NCBI GenBank assembly: GCA_021807585.1
Contig: JAKBCQ010000154.1
Location: 1-6,605 of the forward strand
DNA from: Planctomycetota bacterium
GTDB lineage: Bacteria > Planctomycetota > Planctomycetia > Isosphaerales > Isosphaeraceae
DNA length: 6,605 bases
Direction of reading: 5' to 3'
Shown here: positions 1 to 6,605 of the stretch, piece by piece
How the letters are laid out: each line of letters opens with the position of its first letter
Numbering within the stretch: position 1 is the stretch's first letter
Translations under genes and position numbers: made by a program
The notes under the pieces: generated by a model
Databases searched by the model: none
What the model saw: the letters and a program-made list of their open reading frames with translations, nothing else
Told to the model about the DNA's origin: nothing

Positions 1-578
1 ACTCCCGGCGCGACGGCGTTGACGCGGATCGATCGTTTCGCCGATTCGCGCGCCAGGACGCGTGTGAGCGCGATGACGCCGGCCTTCGCCGCGGCGTAAT
101 TCGCCTGGCCGAAGAACCCGCCGAGCCCCGATACGCTTGCCAGATTGACGATCGAGCCGCCGTCGTTCATCGCATCGAGGCCGAATTTCGAACAATAAAA
201 AACCCCGGATAAGTTGATATCGAGCACTTCGTTCCATTCGTCGAGGGTCATCTTGGAGACGGTTCGATCGCGGAGGATCGCGGCGTTATTCACGAGGATA
301 TCGATCGGCCCCGAATCTTGGCGAATCTTCCGGAACATCGTGGCGACGGCTTCGGCATCGGCGACGTCGGCGGCGACGACCGACGCCGAATCGGCTCGTT
401 TTTCGTTCAATTCGGCGGCGATCGTCTCGGTTTCGGTTCGGGTCGAATCAAAACCCGGGTGATTGAGCAGAACCGACGCGCCCGCGGCGTGCAAGGCCCG
501 CGCGATCGCGGCGCCGATTCCCCGCGACGCCCCCGTGACGATCGCACGTTTGCCCGTTAAATCAATAAGTACACTCAT
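1..578 (-). CDS. FabG/PhaB-like short-chain dehydrogenase/reductase, 3' end beyond window
   Basis: Probable cytoplasmic NAD(P)H-dependent reductase of the classical SDR family, closest in pattern to 3-oxoacyl-ACP reductase (FabG) or acetoacetyl-CoA reductase (PhaB). The frame is open from ATG at 578 to the window edge, giving 192 residues. Visible motifs are the cofactor glycine motif TGASRGIG (residues 15-22), the NNAA motif (97-100), and the catalytic set Asn122, Ser148, Tyr161 and Lys165. The Ser-to-Tyr spacing of 13 is that of FabG, and the stretch GQANYAAAKAG matches both FabG and PhaB. The family is usually about 245 residues, so roughly 50 C-terminal residues are missing. The start is supported by the motif position and by AGAG a few bases upstream, a weak Shine-Dalgarno. 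It is transcribed divergently from the deacylase. Substrate cannot be decided from sequence: fatty-acid, polyhydroxyalkanoate or another carbonyl substrate are all possible. No acyl-carrier or PHA gene is visible nearby. Confidence 0.93.
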   Translation of the reverse strand, partial: MSVLIDLTGKRAIVTGASRGIGAAIARALHAAGASVLLNHPGFDSTRTETETIAAELNEKRADSASVVAADVADAEAVATMFRKIRQDSGPIDILVNNAAILRDRTVSKMTLDEWNEVLDINLSGVFYCSKFGLDAMNDGGSIVNLASVSGLGGFFGQANYAAAKAGVIALTRVLARESAKRSIRVNAVAPG

Positions 579-612
579 AATATCTCTATTAGTAATGATT
601 TATGTCATGCAT
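572..612 (-). promoter_or_regulatory. AT-rich leader, probable promoter region of the dehydrogenase
   Basis: The segment just upstream of the dehydrogenase start is markedly AT-rich compared with the surrounding GC-rich DNA. On the minus strand it contains several weak -10-like words, such as CATAAA and TACTAA, but no clear -35 partner at 17 bases. I read it as the likely promoter and 5' leader; the exact hexamers cannot be fixed by eye. Confidence 0.3.
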
Positions 613-649
613 ACGAACGCCTGAAATCTCATTCCATCTGGCGTTCGTA
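612..649. repeat. Perfect 10-bp inverted repeat in divergent promoter region
   Basis: Left arm TACGAACGCC (612-621) is the exact reverse complement of right arm GGCGTTCGTA (640-649), with an 18-base spacer. It lies between the divergent starts of the dehydrogenase and the deacylase, so it could be an operator for a dimeric regulator acting on one or both, or a hairpin in a leader transcript. No T-tract follows on either strand, so an intrinsic terminator is unlikely. The arm sequence partly recurs in the inverted repeat at 4378-4417. Confidence 0.5.
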
Positions 650-709
650 AGAAACGGACGTCATCATGCTTGTGCGTCTTTCGATTGACGAACGGTTCTC
701 TCGCTTTGC

Positions 710-713
710 GGAG
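710..713 (+). promoter_or_regulatory. Ribosome binding site fixing the GTG start of the deacylase
   Basis: GGAG lies 8 bases before GTG at 722. An in-frame TGA at 686-688 closes the frame upstream, and there is no ATG between it and 722, so this site decides the start. Confidence 0.65.
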
Positions 714-721
714 CCATTCCC

Positions 722-2335
<1,614 letters not shown>

Positions 2336-2367
2336 TCGATTCGCCCGGTTGAATGGAAAACGGTTAC

Positions 2368-2383
2368 CGCGGAGCTTTCCGCG
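2368..2383. terminator. Small hairpin downstream of the deacylase
   Basis: CGCGGA (2368-2373) pairs with TCCGCG (2378-2383) around a GCTT loop, 32 bases after the deacylase stop. No run of T follows, so it is at best a weak or Rho-assisted terminator or an mRNA-stabilising 3' hairpin. Confidence 0.3.
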
Positions 2384-2415
2384 CGATTGATGATTGAGGA
2401 ACGAAGGCGTTGCGA

Positions 2416-2456
2416 CGCGGGAGGGACGAGGGTTTTACACGCCCGTCCGACCCGCG
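2416..2456. terminator. Long GC-rich hairpin between convergent genes
   Basis: CGCGGG (2416-2421) pairs with CCCGCG (2451-2456). After a symmetric 2x2 internal loop (AG opposite GA), GGACG (2424-2428) pairs with CGTCC (2444-2448). The element sits between the converging stops of the deacylase (2335) and the ThuA protein (2473), where a shared bidirectional terminator is expected. Neither strand has a T-tract, so intrinsic termination is not certain. Confidence 0.4.
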
Positions 2457-2472
2457 CCGACGGATCAAAGAA

Positions 2473-3354
2473 TCATCGGCCTTTGGGCAATTCTTTGTAA
2501 TGCGGGGTGATTTTGGAAACGTCGGGGGTGACGTCGGCTTCGACCTGGCCCGTCGCCCACGAGAGAGCGCCGATCAAAAGCGATTGATATTTGGGGTTTT
2601 CCCAAACGTCTTCGCGATGGCCCATCGAGGTGTAAAAGACGCGTCCCTTGCCGTGCATCCGCGCCCACGTTTCGGGGTAATCGGGGCGCTGGTAATCAGG
2701 TCCTTTCATGTTTTTGGTGTGATGCGCGATGATCACGTGGAGGTCGTCGGCGAGGTACTTTTGCGAATACCATTCGTCCATGAGCTCGAACGACGAGCCG
2801 AAGTCTTTGACGCCCGGAAAGTGCTGATCGGCGACTTCAAGCTCGGCGACCTGTTGCGCGTTGTGGCCAGCGAATTGACCCCCGATCATTTTGATATAAG
2901 GATCGATCGTGTCTTTCACGGTATTGAAGGTGTCGGTGGCGCAGTGCATGCCGACGAATCCCTTGCCCGCCTTGATTGCGTTGAGGAACGCTTGTTTTCC
3001 ATCGGGAGACATCGGGGTGGTTTTGTCGGTCCCGGCCTTGGTCAGGTCTCCCGTCGTCTGGAAGGCGAAGGCGTCCCACTGCTCGATTTTGCCGGGTTCG
3101 AACAGGCTTCCATCTTTGGACGCGACGACCTCGAAGCCGTGCTTGGCGCCGATCTCGGCGAGGATGCGCTCGGCGTGCGCCGGCTTGTCGCCTTTGCGGG
3201 TGATGACGGAGTGCTGGAAACCCGAGCTTTTGGTGAAGAAGAGGATCTTTTTGGTCGCTCGATTGATCGAGCCCGAAGCGAGCCTCTGGAACGTTCCCGC
3301 TCCCAGGATCGCAGCGCCCGCTGCGGTGAGAACTTGGCGGCGATTCATCGACAT
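2473..3354 (-). CDS. Tat-exported ThuA-domain protein
   Basis: A 293-residue protein of the ThuA family (trehalose-utilisation domain, class I glutamine-amidotransferase-like fold). These proteins are abundant in planctomycetes and associated with sugar metabolism, but most have no proven activity. A twin-arginine signal is visible: MNRRQVLTAAGAAILGAG at residues 3-20, with Arg5-Arg6 and a hydrophobic run. The mature domain begins near residue 36 (KILFFTKSSGFQH, 36-48). Other landmarks are GFVGMHCATDTF (132-143), GGQFAGHN (158-165), the aspartate/tryptophan-rich FELMDEWY (189-196), and the hallmark GHREDVWENPKYQSLLIGAL (245-264). Start 3354 is preferred over the ATG at 3348 because AGGAG (3364-3368) is 9 bases from it and 15 from the other. 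The gene is monocistronic in this window: convergent with the deacylase and divergent from the small-gene pair. An enzymatic role on exported or periplasmic carbohydrate is inferred; a binding-only role is equally possible. Confidence 0.92.
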   Translation of the reverse strand: MSMNRRQVLTAAGAAILGAGTFQRLASGSINRATKKILFFTKSSGFQHSVITRKGDKPAHAERILAEIGAKHGFEVVASKDGSLFEPGKIEQWDAFAFQTTGDLTKAGTDKTTPMSPDGKQAFLNAIKAGKGFVGMHCATDTFNTVKDTIDPYIKMIGGQFAGHNAQQVAELEVADQHFPGVKDFGSSFELMDEWYSQKYLADDLHVIIAHHTKNMKGPDYQRPDYPETWARMHGKGRVFYTSMGHREDVWENPKYQSLLIGALSWATGQVEADVTPDVSKITPHYKELPKGR

Positions 3355-3363
3355 AAGGAAAAT

Positions 3364-3368
3364 CTCCT
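3364..3368 (-). promoter_or_regulatory. Ribosome binding site of the ThuA gene
   Basis: AGGAG on the minus strand, 9 bases before ATG at 3354. It favours that start over the in-frame ATG two codons later. Confidence 0.75.
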
Positions 3369-3697
3369 GAAAATCGTTGCGCTTGGCGCGGCAGGTTTTC
3401 GACTAGCAAAGGTGGGCCGAGCGGCGTCGCCTCGAATGATCGCCGTTCGGATGATGCGATCGTAATCGTCTCGGCGCGCGGAAGCATCAAAAAAACTCGC
3501 GAATCCACGCCAGGAAGGCGGAATCCGACGGGCTATCGAACTCGCGTTCCTCGCTTGCCGCTTGCGATCCCGAACTCGGGTCGTTAACCTAGGCTGATTC
3601 GCGAGATTGTTCGGGTTTTGTATCGATTCGCGGTTCCTCGAAATTGATCGAGTGAAGAAACCGCTTCGATCATTCCATCGGCGATCGCTTCAAGGAT
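3369..3697. other. Divergent non-coding region between ThuA and the small-gene pair
   Basis: I see no supported gene here. The open frames that cross it are extensions of antisense shadows. It must contain the ThuA leader and promoter (minus strand) and the promoter of the small-gene pair (plus strand). Visible structure is modest: a run of seven A at 3489-3495, the near-palindrome CCCGA-AC-TCGGG at 3569-3580, a 5-bp stem CTCGA/TCGAG at 3637-3652, and a GCGATCGC palindrome at 3681-3688. No RNA gene was recognised. Confidence 0.6.
3562..3590 (+). promoter_or_regulatory. Candidate sigma-70-type promoter for the small-gene pair
   Basis: TTGCGA (3562-3567) and TAACCT (3585-3590) are separated by 17 bases, about 120 bases before the first small gene. 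The match is weak: 4 of 6 and 3 of 6 to consensus. The spacer contains the near-palindrome CCCGA-AC-TCGGG, which could be an operator. Planctomycete promoter consensus is poorly constrained, so this is tentative. Confidence 0.25.
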
Positions 3698-3703
3698 GAG
3701 GAG
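3698..3703 (+). promoter_or_regulatory. Ribosome binding site selecting the 3711 start
   Basis: GAGGAG is 7 bases upstream of ATG at 3711. The alternative in-frame ATG at 3696 overlaps this site and has no properly spaced Shine-Dalgarno of its own. Confidence 0.7.
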
Positions 3704-3710
3704 AACAGGG

Positions 3711-4013
3711 ATGTCGATCTTGACGGGCGAACCTCGGCGACTCAACCGAGATCAAATCGATAAACTTTGCACCGCGATCCGCGGCAAATTGCAGTTCATG
3801 GATTACCTGGTGAGGGCCGCGATCGCCGATCTCGATCGCCTCGAGGCCGAGGGGGATCCCGGAACGCAGATCTTCCTGCGACAATTGATCGAGATGCACG
3901 CGAGCAATCTAGGGCATGAATCAGAAAACATGCGATTGATTGAAGAACTGTGCGGGACGCTCGACGCCGCGGCGCGGTCGATCGGCGAGACCGAGCGAGG
4001 AGGCGACGAATGA
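3711..4013 (+). CDS. Small helical protein of unknown function, first of a duplicated pair
   Basis: A 100-residue soluble protein that I do not recognise. It has no signal peptide or membrane segment. The sequence reads as two long amphipathic helices (about residues 12-46 and 52-95) joined by a turn at GDPG (48-51), that is, a helical hairpin. It aligns without gaps to its downstream neighbour over residues 23-67: G25, Q28, F29, Y32, L33, L41, L44, E47, D49-P50-G51, F55, L56, M62 and L67 are shared, about 15 of 45 positions. The ATG at 3711 is chosen over 3696 because of GAGGAG 7 bases upstream. Its stop overlaps the next start (ATGA), so the two are co-translated. Being a homologous, coupled pair, they may form a heterodimeric four-helix bundle; that is inference. 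Function is unknown. Confidence 0.82.
   Translation: MSILTGEPRRLNRDQIDKLCTAIRGKLQFMDYLVRAAIADLDRLEAEGDPGTQIFLRQLIEMHASNLGHESENMRLIEELCGTLDAAARSIGETERGGDE
3997..4003 (+). promoter_or_regulatory. Ribosome binding site inside the end of the first small gene
   Basis: GAGGAGG, a strong Shine-Dalgarno, is 6 bases before ATG at 4010 and lies within the last codons of the upstream gene. It selects 4010 rather than the in-frame ATG at 3950. Confidence 0.8.
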
Positions 4014-4366
4014 GCCGTTCCAGCGTCAATCACGCGCGCAATTCGGTCGCCGCGAACGAACCTTCGCGGGGCGAATCCGAAGCCGAGGTTCAAAAGCATA
4101 CTCATAAAGGGACGTCTCCCGAACTCGCCCGCGCTCTCGCCGAGGTGAAGGGGCAGGCGCAATTTTTGTTGTATCTCGCCGATCAGATCGAAGATTCGCT
4201 CCGTCAGCTTGACGGCGAGCCCGATCCCGGCCATTCAACTTTCCTCTGCAAGATCCTCGGGATGTACTCGAACCAGCTCGAAACCAAACACCAGGGCCTG
4301 GGCGAGAAAATCTCCGAAACATGCCAAGAAATTTACGTGACAATGCGCGAATGGGATTTGTCCTAG
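4010..4366 (+). CDS. Small helical protein of unknown function, second of a duplicated pair
   Basis: A 118-residue soluble protein, unrecognised, and paralogous to the gene just upstream. The first 34 residues are polar and probably disordered, absent from the partner. The conserved core then follows: helix about 36-69, a turn at PDPG (71-74), and helix about 75-116. Shared positions with the partner include G48, Q51, F52, Y55, L56, L64, L67, E70, D72-P73-G74, F78, L79, M85 and L90. It carries Cys80 and Cys105, which the partner does not have at the aligned positions. The start at 4010 overlaps the upstream stop by four bases (ATGA) and has GAGGAGG 6 bases before it. A longer in-frame start at 3950 would add an arginine-rich stretch that is merely the shadow of the upstream gene. 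No function can be assigned; co-expression and homology with the neighbour suggest the two act as a complex. Confidence 0.82.
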   Translation: MSRSSVNHARNSVAANEPSRGESEAEVQKHTHKGTSPELARALAEVKGQAQFLLYLADQIEDSLRQLDGEPDPGHSTFLCKILGMYSNQLETKHQGLGEKISETCQEIYVTMREWDLS

Positions 4367-4377
4367 ACAAAACATTC

Positions 4378-4417
4378 GCGAACGCCTGCTTGAGAATATA
4401 AGGATATTCGCGTTCGC
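4378..4417. repeat. Imperfect hairpin after the small-gene pair
   Basis: GCGAACGC (4378-4385) pairs with GCGTTCGC (4410-4417). Inside, AATAT (4395-4399) pairs with ATATT (4404-4408) around AAGG. It begins 11 bases after the stop at 4366 and may end or stabilise that transcript, although no T-tract follows on the plus strand. The words CGAACGCCTG and GCGTTCG also occur in the inverted repeat at 612-649. Confidence 0.4.
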
Positions 4418-4423
4418 TATATC

Positions 4424-4469
4424 AAAAAAGCGAGTTCGCCGTCGATTTGGGGTCGACTTCGAACTCGCT
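4424..4469 (-). terminator. Rho-independent terminator of the giant secreted protein gene
   Basis: Read on the minus strand, a 10-bp stem (AGCGAGTTCG at 4429-4438 with CGAACTCGCT at 4460-4469) continues through a 2x2 internal loop into a 5-bp stem (GTCGA 4441-4445, TCGAC 4453-4457) with a 7-base loop. The A run at 4424-4429 becomes six T immediately after the stem. It starts 33 bases after the stop of the minus-strand gene. This is the clearest terminator in the window. Confidence 0.88.
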
Positions 4470-4502
4470 CGAAGGATCGCCGGTTCCAAGGTTCGATCCC
4501 GA

Positions 4503-6605
4503 TCAGACGCGATGCGGTCCGTTACCCGGCTTTTCCAGCTCGTTGCGGTGAATCACGGATCGGTTCACGCCGTGGAATCGACCGAAGAATCGATGATAAA
4601 CGGATACCCATGCGTTGAAATTGCCGGCTTGGGGATCGCGGCCCCAGGTCGAGACGGTGGGGAAGGTTCCGCCGAAGTACCCCGAAAGCGAATTGCCCGC
4701 GACGTCTTGAACCCCTCCCGAGACGACGTTGATCACGAATCGACCCGGCGGAAGGCGACGTCCTTCGTTCCAGCTCATCGTCACGACGTAAGGATCGGTC
4801 GCCGAACCTTGGTGAGACAATTGCAGATCTGAGGGCGTGTACCAATGCCTAATCAACTGCAATCGTCCCGGTTCGGGTCGACCCTCCAAGCGATAATTCG
4901 CGGGATTGAGCAGGCTCGCGGCGTCGAGACCGCTGAGATTGTCCTGGAAGCGAATCGACACGACTCCCATCCCCGGCCTGAACGTTACGCCCGTCACGAC
5001 CGGGGGCGAGGTGTCGATCGTGAACGACCCGAACGACGCGGTGATTTGGCTCGATCCTGAAGTCTCGATCGCTGTGATCGTGTAGATACCCTGAGAAAGC
5101 GGCCTGGCGAAATCGGTCGCGGTCCACACGCCCGCGGCGTTCGCGGTTCCCGACGCGATCAACAACCCCGGCGCCGCGTATACCTCGATCGTCGCGCCTG
5201 GAGTCGCCGTACCGATAAAAGTCGGCGTCGTGATCCGAGTGACGTTTCCTTGAGGCGACGATCCCGTATCGCTTTGCGGGCTAAGGCGTCCCGTGAAACC
5301 GGTCCCGGACGAAACGGCGATCGTCGACCCCATCCCGTTCGTCGGCGCGGGCGCCGAGAGGATCGACGTGAACGGAACCGCCGAGACGGTCGAATGGAAC
5401 GTTCCCCCTTGATCAATAATTTCGACATAGACCTGGAACGTACCAGAAGTCATATAGGTATGACTTCCTGTGACGATGAATTTGCCGGGGATCGTCGAGT
5501 CGGCCGTGACGACTCCCTGGGAAACGCGCGAACCGTCGCCCCAGTTGATCATCACGGTATAAGCGTTCGCGGTCTCCACCATGTTGGGATCGACGAACGA
5601 CGAAATCGGAACGTTCACGAGCGGCGTGCCGACGGTTGTCGTAATCGCCGCCGCGCCGCCGATCACCGAGGGTAAACCCATCGATTGAACAAAAACGCTT
5701 GTGGGATTGAGGTATGTAAACGACCTCCCCGTACCGAAGCTGATCGTTCCAGGGGTGAAGATATTCGCGGTCGTCGTCGCCGCGTCGACGTTGAGGATTT
5801 CCGGTTGTGGCGAGGAAAACAAGGGGACCGCTGTGCCGCCGAAATCGACCGCGAGAGACCCTGTCGGGGCGATCCCCGCCGCCGCGATGTTCGCGGTGTC
5901 GCTCCCCGATCCGGTATGGATCGTCGTCGCGACATTCGCGGGTGTGCTTTCGACGTCGAATTTGTTCGCCGCGGAACCTCCGATGACGGTCAGTTCGGTG
6001 AGATTCGCGTAATTGATTGCCGCCGGGGTGAACCCCGTAAGTTCCGTCGCGGTAAGATACGCGGTCTGAGATGAAGAATCAATTAGATCTTCAATCGAAA
6101 GGTTCGTCGATCCGCTCGTGTTCGAGACGTTGATCGTTCCCAGGAGGTTTTGCGCGTATCCTAAATATCCGAGAGCCACGACGTCGGCCCCCCCCTGGCC
6201 GTTGATGTTGAGCGTGCCGCCCGTTCCGGTCGCCGCGACGTTCGTGGTGTCGGCGCCCGAGCCCAGATTGAGCGTCGTGGGGATTCCCGCGGGAGTCCCG
6301 TCGACGTTGAACGTTTCGGCGGCCGACCCTCCGTCAAACGTCAACGCCGAAAGTCCCGTGTAATTGATCGTCAAATAGCCTGGATTCGCGATTTGGTTCG
6401 AGGTCAGCACCCCGGTGAAACCGACCGTGTCGGCCGATCCGTCGATCAGCAGATTCGTCGTTCCACTCGTGTTGGAGATGTTGATCGTTCCGCTGAGATT
6501 TTGCATGTTCCCCGCATTACCCAGCGTGACGGCGTCGGTTCCGCTTTGGCCGTTGATCGAGAGAGTTCCCCCCGAGCCCGTCGCGTCGACGGTCGTCGTA
6601 TCATT
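4503..6605 (-). CDS. C-terminal part of a giant secreted repeat protein with PKD and Ig-like domains
   Basis: The frame is open through the right edge, giving 700 residues and no visible start; the ATG at 6506 lies inside a repeat and is not the start. Counting from the edge: two 117-residue beta-rich repeats (1-117 and 118-234), a decayed third that breaks off after about 20-30 residues, and a PKD-type domain (about 325-415, with WGDGS at 355-359 and GSHTY at 380-384). Next come a bacterial Ig-like domain of the PGATIEVY type (about 455-530) and another Ig/fibronectin-like domain opening with DTSPPVV (531-537) and ending near VQDVAGNSLSG (632-642). A basic tail (654-700) has no LPXTG, autotransporter or membrane anchor. 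Composition (Thr, Gly, Ser, Asn rich; almost no Cys) fits an extracellular protein. Such proteins are common in Isosphaeraceae-type planctomycetes and are inferred to be surface or adhesion proteins. No catalytic domain is visible. A strong terminator follows the stop. Confidence 0.85.
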   Translation of the reverse strand, partial: NDTTTVDATGSGGTLSINGQSGTDAVTLGNAGNMQNLSGTINISNTSGTTNLLIDGSADTVGFTGVLTSNQIANPGYLTINYTGLSALTFDGGSAAETFNVDGTPAGIPTTLNLGSGADTTNVAATGTGGTLNINGQGGADVVALGYLGYAQNLLGTINVSNTSGSTNLSIEDLIDSSSQTAYLTATELTGFTPAAINYANLTELTVIGGSAANKFDVESTPANVATTIHTGSGSDTANIAAAGIAPTGSLAVDFGGTAVPLFSSPQPEILNVDAATTTANIFTPGTISFGTGRSFTYLNPTSVFVQSMGLPSVIGGAAAITTTVGTPLVNVPISSFVDPNMVETANAYTVMINWGDGSRVSQGVVTADSTIPGKFIVTGSHTYMTSGTFQVYVEIIDQGGTFHSTVSAVPFTSILSAPAPTNGMGSTIAVSSGTGFTGRLSPQSDTGSSPQGNVTRITTPTFIGTATPGATIEVYAAPGLLIASGTANAAGVWTATDFARPLSQGIYTITAIETSGSSQITASFGSFTIDTSPPVVTGVTFRPGMGVVSIRFQDNLSGLDAASLLNPANYRLEGRPEPGRLQLIRHWYTPSDLQLSHQGSATDPYVVTMSWNEGRRLPPGRFVINVVSGGVQDVAGNSLSGYFGGTFPTVSTWGRDPQAGNFNAWVSVYHRFFGRFHGVNRSVIHRNELEKPGNGPHRV
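5016..5243 (-). other. Bacterial Ig-like domain within the giant protein
   Basis: Visible residues about 455-530 carry FIGTATPGATIEVYAA near the start and the GVWTATDFARPLSQGIYTIT pattern. This is characteristic of the Ig-like modules of bacterial adhesins, in which a GxAxPGAxVxV strand is followed by GxWxxT. The domain boundary is approximate. Confidence 0.65.
5361..5633 (-). other. PKD-type domain within the giant protein
   Basis: Visible residues about 325-415 contain NWGDGS (354-359), a GVVTAD strand, GKFIVTGSHTY (374-384) and GTFQVYVEIIDQGG (388-401). This is the usual order of PKD domains in planctomycete secreted proteins. Confidence 0.75.
5904..6605 (-). repeat. Two in-register 351-bp (117-residue) coding repeats
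   Basis: Unit 1 is 6255-6605 (truncated or exactly bounded by the window edge) and unit 2 is 5904-6254. They align end to end without gaps, with about 62 of 117 residues identical. The best conserved blocks are the GGTLxINGQ strand, the QNLxGTINxSNTSG strand, and GGSAA; the middle (unit positions 57-80) has diverged. A third unit starts at 5903 and decays quickly. More units upstream of the window are likely. Confidence 0.85.

Noticed and set aside
2410..3465. A 351-codon plus-strand open frame, longer than the gene opposite it
   Set aside because: It is antisense to the ThuA gene, which has a Tat signal, family motifs and a good ribosome binding site. The plus frame has no recognisable domain or well-placed Shine-Dalgarno; long antisense frames are common in GC-rich DNA.
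3369..3697. A small RNA or riboswitch in the 330-bp divergent gap
   Set aside because: Only short 5-bp stems are visible and no recognised riboswitch core; not enough to call a feature.
3696..3710. Upstream ATG for the first small gene
   Set aside because: It overlaps the GAGGAG site that is correctly spaced for ATG 3711, and it has no separate ribosome binding site.
3950..4009. Longer N-terminus for the second small gene
   Set aside because: The added 20 residues are arginine-rich out-of-frame sequence of the upstream gene; ATG 4010 has GAGGAGG and the typical ATGA overlap.
5685..6363. Plus-strand frames opposite the repeats of the giant protein
   Set aside because: They mirror the 351-bp periodicity of the real minus-strand gene and have no independent start signals or domains.
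6255..6506. ATG at 6506 as the start of the giant protein
   Set aside because: It lies mid-repeat, and the in-frame sequence upstream to the window edge continues the same 117-residue repeat, so the gene extends beyond the window.
5904..6605. Repeats read as RTX/haemolysin calcium-binding repeats
   Set aside because: Only an isolated GxGxD-like turn per 117 residues is present, with no tandem nonapeptides.

Overview
The window looks like chromosomal DNA from a planctomycete, most likely an Isosphaeraceae-type lineage. This is inferred from a moderately high GC content, a Tat-exported ThuA-domain protein, and a giant secreted repeat/PKD/Ig-like protein typical of that group. No 16S rRNA gene or other phylogenetic marker is present, so the taxonomy is an inference. 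There is no sign of mobile elements, CRISPR arrays, tRNA or rRNA genes.

Layout. (1) 1-578, minus strand: N-terminal 192 residues of a FabG/PhaB-like short-chain dehydrogenase, cut by the left edge. (2) 579-721: divergent intergenic region with an AT-rich leader for the dehydrogenase and a perfect 10-bp inverted repeat. (3) 722-2335, plus strand: complete exported N-acyl-D-amino-acid deacylase (D-aminoacylase family) with all expected metal ligands, starting at GTG. (4) 2336-2472: convergent spacer with two hairpins. (5) 2473-3354, minus strand: complete Tat-exported ThuA-domain protein. (6) 3355-3710: divergent non-coding region. (7) 3711-4013 and 4010-4366, plus strand: two small helical proteins of unknown function that overlap by ATGA and are ancient tandem duplicates of each other. 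(8) 4367-4502: convergent spacer with a textbook intrinsic terminator for the last gene. (9) 4503-6605, minus strand: C-terminal 700 residues of a large secreted protein with in-register 117-residue beta-repeats, a PKD domain and bacterial Ig-like domains, cut by the right edge.

How the genes relate. The genes mostly stand alone (divergent or convergent neighbours). The only operon visible is the small duplicated pair, whose members are translationally coupled and probably work together. The deacylase, ThuA protein and giant protein are all predicted to be exported, which fits a scavenging, cell-envelope-oriented accessory region, but nothing in the sequence ties them into one pathway. The least explained items are the duplicated small-gene pair, the two intergenic inverted repeats that share arm sequence, and a strong excess of the palindrome CGATCG.
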